A DNA stretch of 8,066 nucleotides from an uncultured Prevotella sp. (GTDB lineage: Bacteria; Bacteroidota; Bacteroidia; Bacteroidales; Bacteroidaceae). Shown piece by piece: positions 1 to 6,078 of the stretch. Numbering within the stretch: the first letter of the stretch is position 1; every line of letters begins with the position of its first letter. The translations under genes and the position numbers were made by a program. The notes under the pieces were generated by a model. That model saw only the letters and a list, made by a program, of their open reading frames with translations. It did no database searches and was not told where the DNA came from. Location of the stretch: positions 1-8,066 of the forward strand of contig OMVH01000080.1 in NCBI GenBank assembly GCA_900314365.1, read 5' to 3'.

Positions 1-279
1 ATGCCCCCCTGCAGATTGTGCCCTCATGGTAGTCCGCATACTACACCAGGCAGTAAAAACGGTTTTGAATCCATCGAATTTCCTTCGATCCTTTTCCATC
101 AAGCACCAGCTAACGCTACTTATCCTCACTCAGCAGTGGATGACACACTTTCTGAACTAGAAGAAAAACTATGTTTCTGGCCGCTCTTAGTCCGACTACG
201 AGGCTCTCGAAGTCCGACCATGAGGCCCGCTAAGTCCTGTCTCGAACGAGATGAAGTCAGAATAGCGCCTAAGAGTGGC
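1..279 (-). ncRNA. Candidate HEARO / IscB-associated omega-RNA (3' end open at window edge)
   Basis: No credible protein reads here, but the minus strand folds into many nested hairpins. A long closing stem joins 269-279 to 180-190 (10 of 11 pairs, one A-C mismatch). Inside it are CGCUA/UAGCG (263-267 with 228-232), a UCUC-GUUC-GAGA hairpin (240-251) and a 9-pair arm with one U-U mismatch (194-214). After it come an AUCGAA/UUCGAU hairpin (73-89) and a bulged hairpin (19-52) containing GUAGU/ACUAC. The order of parts, and the motifs UAGCG, UUGAUGGA and GGGCACAAUC read on the minus strand, resemble the IscB omega-RNA (HEARO) as I remember it; this is recall, not an alignment. In that family the RNA lies just upstream of iscB and guides the HNH/RuvC nuclease, so iscB would be expected leftward of position 1. 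It could instead be an orphan copy or another structured element end. Confidence 0.55.
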
Positions 280-295
280 TAAGTTTTCTCTATTT
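280..295 (-). other. Putative guide segment of the omega-RNA and left boundary of the element
   Basis: In IscB systems the guide of about 16 nt lies immediately 5' of the scaffold and is copied from host DNA flanking the element. Here the scaffold's closing stem starts at 279 on the minus strand, so the preceding 16 bases (AAATAGAGAAAACTTA) are the predicted guide. The boundary could be off by a few bases. This depends entirely on the omega-RNA call being right. Confidence 0.35.
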
Positions 296-545
296 CGAGA
301 TTTTTATTTGTAAAGGATTTGCCTGTTTTTATTAAGACTTGGCAAAGGCGTTATACCAATACTCGGAGAGGTCGGGATATAGGACTCCCCGGCCGAGATA
401 TATTGGCAGCCCATCATCAATTGTGGAAATAGGCAGAGGATGACAGCTTGTCTTTTAAGTGCACTGCAATGCTTACAAAATGCTATCATCTGACAACATC
501 AGAATCAAAAACTTACAACGGGAAAGCAATTTGTATGTTAAAAAT
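296..545. other. Non-coding stretch, no supported gene
   Basis: I see no gene with recognisable protein character. A 61-codon minus-strand reading frame (304-489) has no family features. The stretch holds a weak inverted repeat TTTGCC/GGCAAA (318-323 and 341-346) and a strong one at 356-406, listed separately. No TAnnTTTG element facing left was found that would drive the candidate RNA at 1-279. Confidence 0.6.
356..406. repeat. Strong interrupted inverted repeat / potential RNA hairpin
   Basis: CCAATA (356-361) pairs with TATTGG (401-406), and CTCGG (362-366) pairs with CCGAG (393-397), leaving a 3-nt bulge ATA (398-400). Inside, CGGG (373-376) can pair with CCCG (388-391). The stem therefore has 11 outer pairs, and the core is GC-rich in an AT-rich intergenic region. 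No U-tract follows on either strand, so it is not a standard intrinsic terminator. Its role is unknown: a structured RNA, a cruciform, or part of the sequence into which the neighbouring element inserted. Confidence 0.5.
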
Positions 546-576
546 TTGTTCGGTTCGTGAAATGTTTTTATCTTTG
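546..576 (+). promoter_or_regulatory. Bacteroidota-type promoter for the ECF sigma gene
   Basis: TTG at 546-548, a 20-nt spacer, and TATCTTTG at 569-576 match the Bacteroidota primary-sigma consensus (TTG, 19-21 nt, TAnnTTTG) exactly. Transcription would start near 582-584, giving a leader of about 75 nt before the sigma-factor start at 658. The match to the housekeeping consensus suggests the gene does not depend only on autoregulation. Confidence 0.75.
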
Positions 577-630
577 TCGTGTCATTAAGATTTAGTAATA
601 ATTTTAACCCAAATTGCCTATCGATAGAGA

Positions 631-656
631 TTTACTCTTAACAATAAGTAAAAGAG
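631..656 (+). promoter_or_regulatory. Possible alternative leader hairpins over the sigma-gene translation start region
   Basis: TTTACT (631-636) can pair with AGTAAA (647-652), or CTCTT (635-639) can pair with AAGAG (652-656). The two pairings exclude each other, and the second would hide the purine-rich AAAGAG just before ATG 658. A perfect palindrome CTATCGATAG lies slightly upstream (618-627). Short AT-rich arms make chance occurrence likely. Confidence 0.25.
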
Positions 657-657
657 A

Positions 658-1254
658 ATGAATCAAATGGAGAAGATGAGCGACGAAGAGCTCGCTTTGT
701 CTTATGTAGAGGGGAACAATACGGCTTTCGACTTGTTGCTTTCGCGCAACCAGTCAAAGATTTATTCCTATATACTTTTCGTAGCTGGCAACCGTGAAGA
801 GGCAGAAGACTTCTTTCAGGAGACCTTTGTCAAGGTGATTTCCAAGTTGCAGGAAGGTCGCTACAGTCCTTCCGGGAAGTTTGTGGCTTGGTGCATGCGC
901 ATAGCTCACAATGTCATCCTGGACCATTACCGCGAGCGGCAGTCGCGAAAACTAATAGAGCCAACAGCTGATAACGACCTCTCGAACATCAGCTCGGGGG
1001 AGTGCATTGACTATGGCATTGAAGGACAGTATGTCAACACGCAAGTGCTGGCTGATGTCCGACGGCTCATGGAGAAGTTGCCAACCCCGCAGCGTGAGGT
1101 TGTCTACATGAGGTACTATCAGAAGATGTCGTTCAAGGAGATTGCTGAGACCACAAACGTAAGCATCAATACAGCTCTTGGACGCATGCGCTATGCGCTT
1201 ATCAATCTGCGCAAAATGGCGCGTACGTGCGACCTCGAGTTGTTGATGGCCTAA
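658..1254 (+). CDS. ECF-type RNA polymerase sigma factor (sigma-70 family)
   Basis: This 198-residue protein has the two-domain layout of extracytoplasmic-function sigma factors. Sigma region 2 spans about residues 22-98 and includes the acidic EEAEDFFQETFVKV stretch (47-60) and WCMRIAHNVILDHYRER (78-94) for core binding and -10 recognition. After a polar linker (about 100-125), region 4 spans about 133-188, with LPTPQREVVYMRYYQ followed by a helix-turn-helix (MSFKEIAETTNVSINTALGRM, 157-177). It would direct RNA polymerase to a particular promoter set. No anti-sigma gene is adjacent: the next gene is rpe on the other strand, ending 8 bp away. The start at 658 follows AAAGAG too closely for a good Shine-Dalgarno. 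ATG 676 (M7), preceded by GGAG, is a plausible alternative, and ATG 667 is also in frame. Family assignment is firm; the regulon cannot be read from the sequence. Confidence 0.93.
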   Translation: MNQMEKMSDEELALSYVEGNNTAFDLLLSRNQSKIYSYILFVAGNREEAEDFFQETFVKVISKLQEGRYSPSGKFVAWCMRIAHNVILDHYRERQSRKLIEPTADNDLSNISSGECIDYGIEGQYVNTQVLADVRRLMEKLPTPQREVVYMRYYQKMSFKEIAETTNVSINTALGRMRYALINLRKMARTCDLELLMA

Positions 1255-1262
1255 GCTGGAAT

Positions 1263-1913
1263 TCAGTACTTCATGAGGCTGCGAATAGCTTCCTCAGGGT
1301 TGTCGGCCTTGAAGACAAAACTTCCGCTTACAAGCACGTTGGCTCCGGCTTCGACAAGTTGGTGTGCATTGGCTGATGTCACCCCTCCGTCGACCTCTAT
1401 GAGCGCGTCGGAGTGAACTTCGTTGAGCATACGCCGTAGCCGCGCTATCTTGTCAAGAGTATGGGGAATGAATTGCTGTCCGCCAAAGCCTGGATTGACA
1501 CTCATGAGCAGAAACATGTCGGCATCACAAAGGATGTCCTCCAATGTGCTGACCGAAGTGGAGGGGTTGAGAGCTACTCCAGCCTTCATACCAGCTTGAT
1601 GAATCTGCTGCAAAGTGCGGTGCAGGTGGACACAAGCTTCCTGATGCACAGTCATCATCATGGCTCCTGACTTTGCGGTCTGTTCGATATAGCGTTCGGG
1701 CTGGACTATCATCAGATGCACGTCGAGAGGTTTCTTGCAGATTGACTTCACGGCACTGATGACGGGGAATCCAAACGATATGTTGGGTACAAAGACACCA
1801 TCCATCACGTCCATGTGGAGCCACTGAGCCTCACTGCGGTTTATCATCGCGATGTCAGTTTGCAGGTTTTTGAAATCAGCCGACAGCAAGGAGGGTGAAA
1901 TGATTGTTTCCAT
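1263..1913 (-). CDS. rpe: Ribulose-phosphate 3-epimerase
   Basis: It interconverts D-ribulose 5-phosphate and D-xylulose 5-phosphate in the cytosolic pentose phosphate pathway. The 216-residue length and the (beta/alpha)8 motif order are typical. SPSLLSADF (6-14) carries the substrate-binding serine. HMDVMDGVFVPNISFG (33-48) holds metal ligands H33 and D35, the latter a catalytic acid/base. DVHLMI (64-69) holds ligand H66. LMSVNPGFGGQQFI (136-149) is the phosphate and flap region. IEVDGGV (172-178) holds D175, the second catalytic aspartate. GANVLVSGSFVF (190-201) is the final phosphate-binding loop. All four metal ligands and both catalytic aspartates are present, so it should be active. ATG 1913 lies 9 nt after the stop of the 41-residue gene, with AAGAAG a few bases upstream, so the two are probably cotranscribed. 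Its 3' end faces the sigma gene with an 8-bp gap. Confidence 0.97.
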   Translation of the reverse strand: METIISPSLLSADFKNLQTDIAMINRSEAQWLHMDVMDGVFVPNISFGFPVISAVKSICKKPLDVHLMIVQPERYIEQTAKSGAMMMTVHQEACVHLHRTLQQIHQAGMKAGVALNPSTSVSTLEDILCDADMFLLMSVNPGFGGQQFIPHTLDKIARLRRMLNEVHSDALIEVDGGVTSANAHQLVEAGANVLVSGSFVFKADNPEEAIRSLMKY

Positions 1914-1922
1914 TGCTTCTTA

Positions 1923-2048
1923 TCAATTTAGACAGTAGACCTGCTTTGTGCCATTTACCTTCAGCACGCGATAGGTGTAAGCTATCTGTCGAATGATGTT
2001 GAGCGTCTTTTCTGACGGGCTCACTTCTTCTGGTGTAAAATGCCTCAT
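1923..2048 (-). CDS. Conserved-looking 41-residue small protein
   Basis: The minus strand encodes a 41-residue protein: MRHFTPEEVSPSEKTLNIIR, then QIAYTYRVLKVNGTKQVYCLN. It reads like a real cytosolic protein: a polar start, a likely amphipathic helix (SEKTLNIIRQIAYTYRV, 12-28) and a short beta-like tail ending CLN. It has no signal peptide and no membrane segment. I recall very similar ~40-residue hypothetical proteins in Prevotella and Bacteroides genomes, but I could not search. ATG 2048 is the only standard start: upstream in frame there is no ATG, GTG or TTG before a stop. The gene begins one base after a strong hairpin (2050-2086) and ends 9 nt before rpe, suggesting an operon. Function unknown. 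It is missed when short frames are filtered out, and a longer overlapping frame (1876-2088) masks it. Confidence 0.72.
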   Translation of the reverse strand: MRHFTPEEVSPSEKTLNIIRQIAYTYRVLKVNGTKQVYCLN

Positions 2049-2049
2049 A

Positions 2050-2086
2050 GGCGTTAACTTGATTATGGTTACATCGAGATAACGCC
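2050..2086 (-). promoter_or_regulatory. Leader hairpin abutting the small-protein start codon
   Basis: A perfect 7-bp inverted repeat, GGCGTTA (2050-2056) and TAACGCC (2080-2086), encloses a further stem. On the minus-strand RNA the pairing continues as U-U mismatch, C-G, U-A, C-A mismatch, G-C, A-U, U-A around a 9-nt loop. The ATG of the small gene follows after one base. No U-tract follows, so it does not look like a terminator for the upstream hydrolase. It could control translation of the small protein and rpe, act as an RNA-processing site, or be a dyad operator. Confidence 0.5.
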
Positions 2087-2147
2087 ATGTTGTGGGCTTT
2101 ATTACTTGGAAGAGGCTAAATTTTCGTTAAGTTATCGTCCTTTTTTC

Positions 2148-3848
2148 CTATTGACCATTGTCCGTTGGTATGTCTCTGCGTTTTATTATGAACATTCCGA
2201 GTCTATGCGTACGATCTTTTCGTCCAAGTGACCTCAGCACGTAGAATCCTTCAGGAAGTCGCGAAACGTCGGCATAGCGTCCGCGATAGGGTAGGGTGGC
2301 TATAGGACTGCCTTGAAGCGTTTCCACTATCACGAAGGCTGCATCGAGTACACTTCCCTTTGAGGGCAGTTCCAACCGCTTGCCATTGCAGGCGAGGAGC
2401 AATGCCTTGGAAAGGGAGCTGCCGGCCTGCAGCGGTGTCTCGTCCTGAAGGGCATCGCTCTCGTTGCCGTAGCGATCCATGGCTGTTACAGCATAGTAGC
2501 GTCCCGCCTTGGGAATATTGATGCTACTGTCGCGCAGAGCTGTGGCAATAAGATTTGCTGCATCGTCGGTGTTGACAGGGTAGGTGTCGCTGCTATATAT
2601 ATTATATAATAGGTAAGGGCCCCCAGAACGGTCGCGCGCTCCTTCCCATGAAAGCCTCGTTTCCTGCTTGTCCCACACGATGACAGTCGGAGCAGACGGC
2701 CTCACCTTTGAGGCCCATGTCATTGCTGGCACAAGAGCCGGCAGGCGATCGAAGTCATCAGCAGCAAAGGAGTAGATGCCTTTCACGTTGTCGGTGAAGA
2801 ATCGGCTGCGGAAGTAGGCATGTCCGAGACCGTGCTGACGGAGCACTTCCATCTCGCGAGTGATTATGTCCGGATTCCAGTCGCGCTCCTTGGGTGAGAG
2901 AAAGTAGATGCCCAATCCCGGGGCAACAATGCGTCCACAGCTTTGTTCCTGCCAGTCGACAGCAAAAGGGAAGAACTGGTCGTCCTTGAAGTACATCATC
3001 GGGAAGAGTTCATCCATGATTCCGCGGGCAAGCCATCCCTGAGCGTCCTGACAAACGGTGCGGTAAGCGTTCCATCCGTGGCTCCACGCCCTAGGCAGGT
3101 CATCGGCTTTGCCGATGGGCGAGCAGCTTATTTTCACCCACGGCTTCAACGACTTCACCCTGTCATGGATGGCCTGGACAATGCGCGTGATGTTCTCACG
3201 TCCCCGTGTAGCATCTACCTTTACTGGCCATGTCTCAGGATACCTGATATAGTCGAGATGGATTCCGTCGACATCGTAGTTGCGCGCTATCTCCTCACAG
3301 ATGTCTGCCAGATAGCGGGCTGTTGTAGGACTTTCCGGATTCATATAGCCATCGGTACCAATTTTTCTGATAAGCTTTGGGAAACGACGTCTGAGCTTTT
3401 TGCAGCCGTACGACTCCCATCTGCCAACGGGAATGGTAACGACCCAGGCTTGTACCTCCATGCCGCGTTTATGGCCTTCGCTGATGGCAAAAGCCAGGGC
3501 ATCGTAGCCTGGACTGCGCCCCGGAAAACCGGAAAGACAGCCGTCCCAAGGCTCATAGGATGAAGGATAGATGGTGGTGGCTCGGATGCGCGTCTGTAGA
3601 AGGATGGTGTTTACACCAGCTCGTTGAAGTTTGTCGAGGATGGAGCGGAGCTCTTGCTTCTGTCGTTCGGCCGAACGTTCAGACTGGCTGTAGGAGTGGG
3701 GCCAGTCAAGGCCGCCGATGGTAGTGAGCCATACAGCCCGCACCTCGCGCTTAGGCTGCCGGTTGAAGAAAGCTTGCGCCGAGGCTGTCCGTCCTTCGCA
3801 GAAGAACACCGCTAAGAGTGCGAGCAATAGGTAAGTTCTGAGTCTCAT
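2148..3848 (-). CDS. Secreted glycoside hydrolase-like protein, GHL10 (DUF187) family
   Basis: This 566-residue protein has a Sec signal peptide (MRLR, hydrophobic 5-17, likely cleavage after ASA24); the Cys at 17 is not in a lipobox. Residues about 33-370 form a GHL10/DUF187 TIM-barrel-like domain. It opens with REVRAVWLTTIGGLDWP (34-50), continues with GVNTILLQTRIRATTIYPS (78-96), and carries DVDGIHLDYIRYP (192-204), whose acidic residues (D194, D199) sit where catalysis is expected. Residues about 380-468 look like a fibronectin type III domain (SAPTVIVWDKQETRLSWEGA, YYAVTAMDRYGNES). The last ~80 residues include YADVSRLPEGFYVLRS and MFIIKR, resembling a type IX secretion C-terminal domain. 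It probably acts on a polysaccharide or peptidoglycan-like glycan outside the inner membrane; the substrate is not readable. It has its own promoter at 3927-3957. Confidence 0.88.
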   Translation of the reverse strand: MRLRTYLLLALLAVFFCEGRTASAQAFFNRQPKREVRAVWLTTIGGLDWPHSYSQSERSAERQKQELRSILDKLQRAGVNTILLQTRIRATTIYPSSYEPWDGCLSGFPGRSPGYDALAFAISEGHKRGMEVQAWVVTIPVGRWESYGCKKLRRRFPKLIRKIGTDGYMNPESPTTARYLADICEEIARNYDVDGIHLDYIRYPETWPVKVDATRGRENITRIVQAIHDRVKSLKPWVKISCSPIGKADDLPRAWSHGWNAYRTVCQDAQGWLARGIMDELFPMMYFKDDQFFPFAVDWQEQSCGRIVAPGLGIYFLSPKERDWNPDIITREMEVLRQHGLGHAYFRSRFFTDNVKGIYSFAADDFDRLPALVPAMTWASKVRPSAPTVIVWDKQETRLSWEGARDRSGGPYLLYNIYSSDTYPVNTDDAANLIATALRDSSINIPKAGRYYAVTAMDRYGNESDALQDETPLQAGSSLSKALLLACNGKRLELPSKGSVLDAAFVIVETLQGSPIATLPYRGRYADVSRLPEGFYVLRSLGRKDRTHRLGMFIIKRRDIPTDNGQ

Positions 3849-3926
3849 TCTGTTGAATCTTCCCCGCTACTGTCATCTATTGGAACAATGACACCGAGGT
3901 CAGAAGAAATTATTAATTAGTGGCTA

Positions 3927-3957
3927 CAAAGTTACACATTCTTTTAGGTTAATTCAA
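3927..3957 (-). promoter_or_regulatory. Bacteroidota-type promoter for the GHL10 gene
   Basis: On the minus strand, TTG (3957-3955), a 20-nt spacer and TAACTTTG (3934-3927) match the consensus exactly. Transcription would begin near 3920, leaving a leader of about 70 nt before ATG 3848. It overlaps the upstream half of the divergent cstA promoter. Confidence 0.75.
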
Positions 3958-3976
3958 AATAAATTTGTTACTTTTG
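3945..3976 (+). promoter_or_regulatory. Bacteroidota-type promoter for cstA
   Basis: TACTTTTG at 3969-3976 is a perfect -7 element. At the -33 position TAG (3945-3947) replaces TTG, with a 21-nt spacer. The start site would be near 3983, some 17 nt before ATG 4001. This placement rules out an in-frame TTG at 3965 as the true start, because that TTG would lie upstream of transcription. The non-consensus -33 may mean activator dependence; that is inference. Confidence 0.6.
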
Positions 3977-4000
3977 CACGACAATATTAAAACAACAACG

Positions 4001-5530
4001 ATGATATCTTTTGTAGTCTCTCTTGTCGCCTTGCTGCTTGGCTATGTCCTTTACAGCCGAGTGGTAGTTAAGGTCTTCCAGCCCGACGACAGGCCGACAC
4101 CGGCAGTGTCGATAGCCGACGGTATAGACTATGTGTCAATGCCGACTTGGAAGGTCTTCATGATTCAGTTTCTCAATATCGCGGGAACTGGGCCTATTTT
4201 TGGCGCCATTATGGGAGCATGGTACGGTCCGTCAGCCTATCTGTGGATAGTGTTCGGATGCATTTTTGCCGGTGCTGTCCACGACTATTTCTCGGGCATG
4301 CTTAGCGTCAGACATCAGGGACGCGACATTCCTGAGCTTGTGGGCTACTACCTGGGACGTAAGGCAAGAGGTTTCATGCTTCTTTTCGCTACCTTCCTTC
4401 TTATTATGGTGGGAGTGGTGTTTGTGCTCTCTCCGGCCATGATTCTCGGGGACTTCTGTCTGAGTACACTCAGCTGGGTGATTATCATCTTCTTGTATTA
4501 TCTCTTGGCAACACTGCTGCCTATTGATAAGATAATCGGACGGATTTACCCCATCTTCGGTTTTGCCTTACTCTTTATGGCTACCGCTCTGATGGTGTGC
4601 CTGCTTATCAAGCAGCCCAATCTGCCGGAAGTATGGGACAAGGCTGCGGCCTTCAATTTCAACGTTCCTCAAGGCATGCTTGGTGTAGAATCCTACTTCA
4701 AACGTAATCCGCTTTTCCCCTGCTTGTTCCTTACAATAGCCTGCGGAGCCATTTCCGGTTTCCATGCCACCCAGAGTCCGCTTATGGCACGGTGCTTGAA
4801 ATCGGAGAAGGACGGACGTATGGTTTTCTACGGAGCCATGATAACAGAAGGTGTGGTTGCACTTATCTGGGCAACGGTGTCCATGTATTTCTTCTATTAT
4901 GGAGGTTGGAAGGAGGTTGTCGATGCTGAGACAGTCAATAAGTTCCTCGCACAATTCCAGAACAGTGATGGCAAGACCCTCGTACAGTTCTTCTCAGCTC
5001 CCAAAGTTGTTGAGTATGTGTGTACGGGTTGGTTAGGTATTTTTGGTGGCATTCTGGCTGTGTTCGGCGTAGTAGCAGCACCTATTACCAGTGGAGATAC
5101 AGCCTTCCGCAGTGCCCGACTGATTATAGCAGAAGCATTTAACTATGATCAGAAGCCCATAGCCAAGCGTCTCTTGGTGGCTGTGCCGATGTTCCTTTTA
5201 TCAATAGGTCTGCTCGCCTGGGAGATTACTGATCCCGACGGATTCAATAAATTATGGAACTGGTTCGGCTGGAGCAATCAGACCTTGGCCTGCTTCACGC
5301 TTTGGACTATCACTGTTTACCTGGTGCAGGAACGTAAGTGTTTCTGGATGACCTTGATACCAGCCCTCTTTATGACTACCGTTTGCTCAACGTTCCTTTT
5401 TGTGAGCGGACAGGCTTTTGGCGGATGGATACCACGCCCTGTAGGCTACGGCCTGGGACTTGCCGTTCTGTTGCTGGCTCTTGTATGGTTCACGAGCTGG
5501 TTCAGGCGCCGTCCTGTGAAACGCAATTAG
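4001..5530 (+). CDS. cstA: CstA-family carbon starvation protein / inner-membrane transporter
   Basis: This hydrophobic 509-residue inner-membrane protein belongs to the CstA family, whose E. coli members (CstA, BtsT) take up peptides or pyruvate. Family motifs are clear: FLNIAGTGPIFGAIMGAWYG (57-76), GAVHDYFSGMLSVRHQGRDI (91-110) followed by PELVGYYLG (111-119), CGAISGFHATQSPLMARCL (248-266) followed by EKDGRMVFYGAMITEG (269-284), APITSGDTAFRSARLIIAEA (360-379), and WNWFGWSNQTLACFTLW (419-435). More than ten hydrophobic segments are visible. It is shorter than the roughly 700-residue E. coli protein, with less periplasmic and C-terminal sequence; the shorter form is common in anaerobes. I chose ATG 4001 over a TTG at 3965 because the -7 element (3969-3976) lies inside that extension and ATG 4001 begins a natural first helix. 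Whether it carries pyruvate, peptides or amino acids cannot be told. Confidence 0.92.
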   Translation: MISFVVSLVALLLGYVLYSRVVVKVFQPDDRPTPAVSIADGIDYVSMPTWKVFMIQFLNIAGTGPIFGAIMGAWYGPSAYLWIVFGCIFAGAVHDYFSGMLSVRHQGRDIPELVGYYLGRKARGFMLLFATFLLIMVGVVFVLSPAMILGDFCLSTLSWVIIIFLYYLLATLLPIDKIIGRIYPIFGFALLFMATALMVCLLIKQPNLPEVWDKAAAFNFNVPQGMLGVESYFKRNPLFPCLFLTIACGAISGFHATQSPLMARCLKSEKDGRMVFYGAMITEGVVALIWATVSMYFFYYGGWKEVVDAETVNKFLAQFQNSDGKTLVQFFSAPKVVEYVCTGWLGIFGGILAVFGVVAAPITSGDTAFRSARLIIAEAFNYDQKPIAKRLLVAVPMFLLSIGLLAWEITDPDGFNKLWNWFGWSNQTLACFTLWTITVYLVQERKCFWMTLIPALFMTTVCSTFLFVSGQAFGGWIPRPVGYGLGLAVLLLALVWFTSWFRRRPVKRN

Positions 5531-5555
5531 TCCTGAGGCAACCTTAAGTTACACT

Positions 5556-5567
5556 CATTATATAATG
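5556..5567. repeat. 12-bp perfect palindrome in the cstA / beta-barrel gap
   Basis: CATTATATAATG is a perfect 12-bp palindrome in the 56-bp gap, flanked outside by TTAC/GTAA (5549-5552 and 5567-5570, partly overlapping). No TAnnTTTG element was found in this gap, so the downstream genes may be read from cstA or from a promoter outside the consensus. It could be an operator, but its AT-rich composition makes chance likely. Confidence 0.3.
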
Positions 5568-5586
5568 TAATAAGAAGATTTCGTTT

Positions 5587-6078
5587 ATGAAAAAGTTATT
5601 TGCAATCCTGGCAGTAATGCTTTTCGCTTTGTCTGCCTCTGCCCAATTCCAGGAAGGAAAGGGCTACCTCGGTGCTTCTCTCACCGGACTGGACCTTAAC
5701 TATAACAGTAAGAATGGCTTTAATATAGGCGTTGAAGCCAAGACCGGTGTGTTCTTCGCAGACGACTGGATGTTCCTTGGGCATGCTTCCATAAAACATA
5801 ATGGTTCAAACAAAGTGCCCGACGAGATTTCCGCCGGTGCTGGTATCAGATATTATATTGAGCAAAATGGTCTTTACCTCGGTCTGAATGGAAAGTTTGT
5901 CCATGCTGACCGCAACTACAATGATGTCATGCCAGGACTAGAAGTGGGTTATGCCTTCTTTATCAATCGTTCGGTTACTATTGAGCCTGCCGTCTATTAT
6001 GACCATTCCTTCAAGAACAGTGATTATAGTACAGTGGGCTTAAAGATTGGACTAGGAATCTATCTCTTCGATGATTGA
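5587..6078 (+). CDS. Small outer-membrane beta-barrel protein
   Basis: The 163-residue precursor starts with a clear Sec signal peptide (MKKLFAILAVMLFALSASA, cleavage before Q20). The mature part, about 144 residues, alternates hydrophobic and polar residues in strands rich in Gly and Tyr, for example GYLGASLTGLDLNY, FNIGVEAKTGVFF, GLYLGLNGKFVHA, MPGLEVGYAFFI, VTIEPAVYYDHSF and TVGLKIGLGIYLF. This pattern fits a small (probably eight-strand) outer-membrane barrel of the OmpA/OmpX/OmpW-like type, and the sequence ends just after an aromatic residue (F161), as such barrels often do. It lacks a peptidoglycan-binding domain. Its stop overlaps the recR start by 8 nt (ATGATTGA), implying translational coupling. 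Function unknown beyond envelope location. Confidence 0.8.
   Translation: MKKLFAILAVMLFALSASAQFQEGKGYLGASLTGLDLNYNSKNGFNIGVEAKTGVFFADDWMFLGHASIKHNGSNKVPDEISAGAGIRYYIEQNGLYLGLNGKFVHADRNYNDVMPGLEVGYAFFINRSVTIEPAVYYDHSFKNSDYSTVGLKIGLGIYLFDD

Noticed and set aside
189..258. AGTC recurring exactly every 22 bp (189, 211, 233, 255), like plasmid iterons
   Set aside because: Apart from the first two copies the units share only the AGTC core. The pattern falls within the arms of the hairpins of the candidate RNA and no replication gene is nearby.
1..282. 93-codon plus-strand open frame
   Set aside because: Composition is not protein-like, it has no recognisable domain, and it runs antisense to the hairpin-rich region that better explains the sequence.
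304..489. 61-codon minus-strand open frame
   Set aside because: No signal, domain or start-site support. It spans the 356-406 inverted repeat, which more likely explains any conservation.
1876..2088. 70-codon minus-strand frame over the rpe start
   Set aside because: It overlaps both the rpe start and the better-supported 41-residue gene in another register.
2943..3563. 206-codon plus-strand frame antisense to the hydrolase gene
   Set aside because: The opposite strand encodes a clear GHL10 domain with conserved motifs across the whole span; this is a shadow frame.
3965..4000. 12-residue N-terminal extension of CstA from a TTG codon
   Set aside because: The -7 promoter element (3969-3976) lies within it, and ATG 4001 starts a natural membrane helix.
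4568..4954. 128-codon minus-strand frame inside cstA
   Set aside because: It is antisense to conserved CstA motifs and has no independent support.
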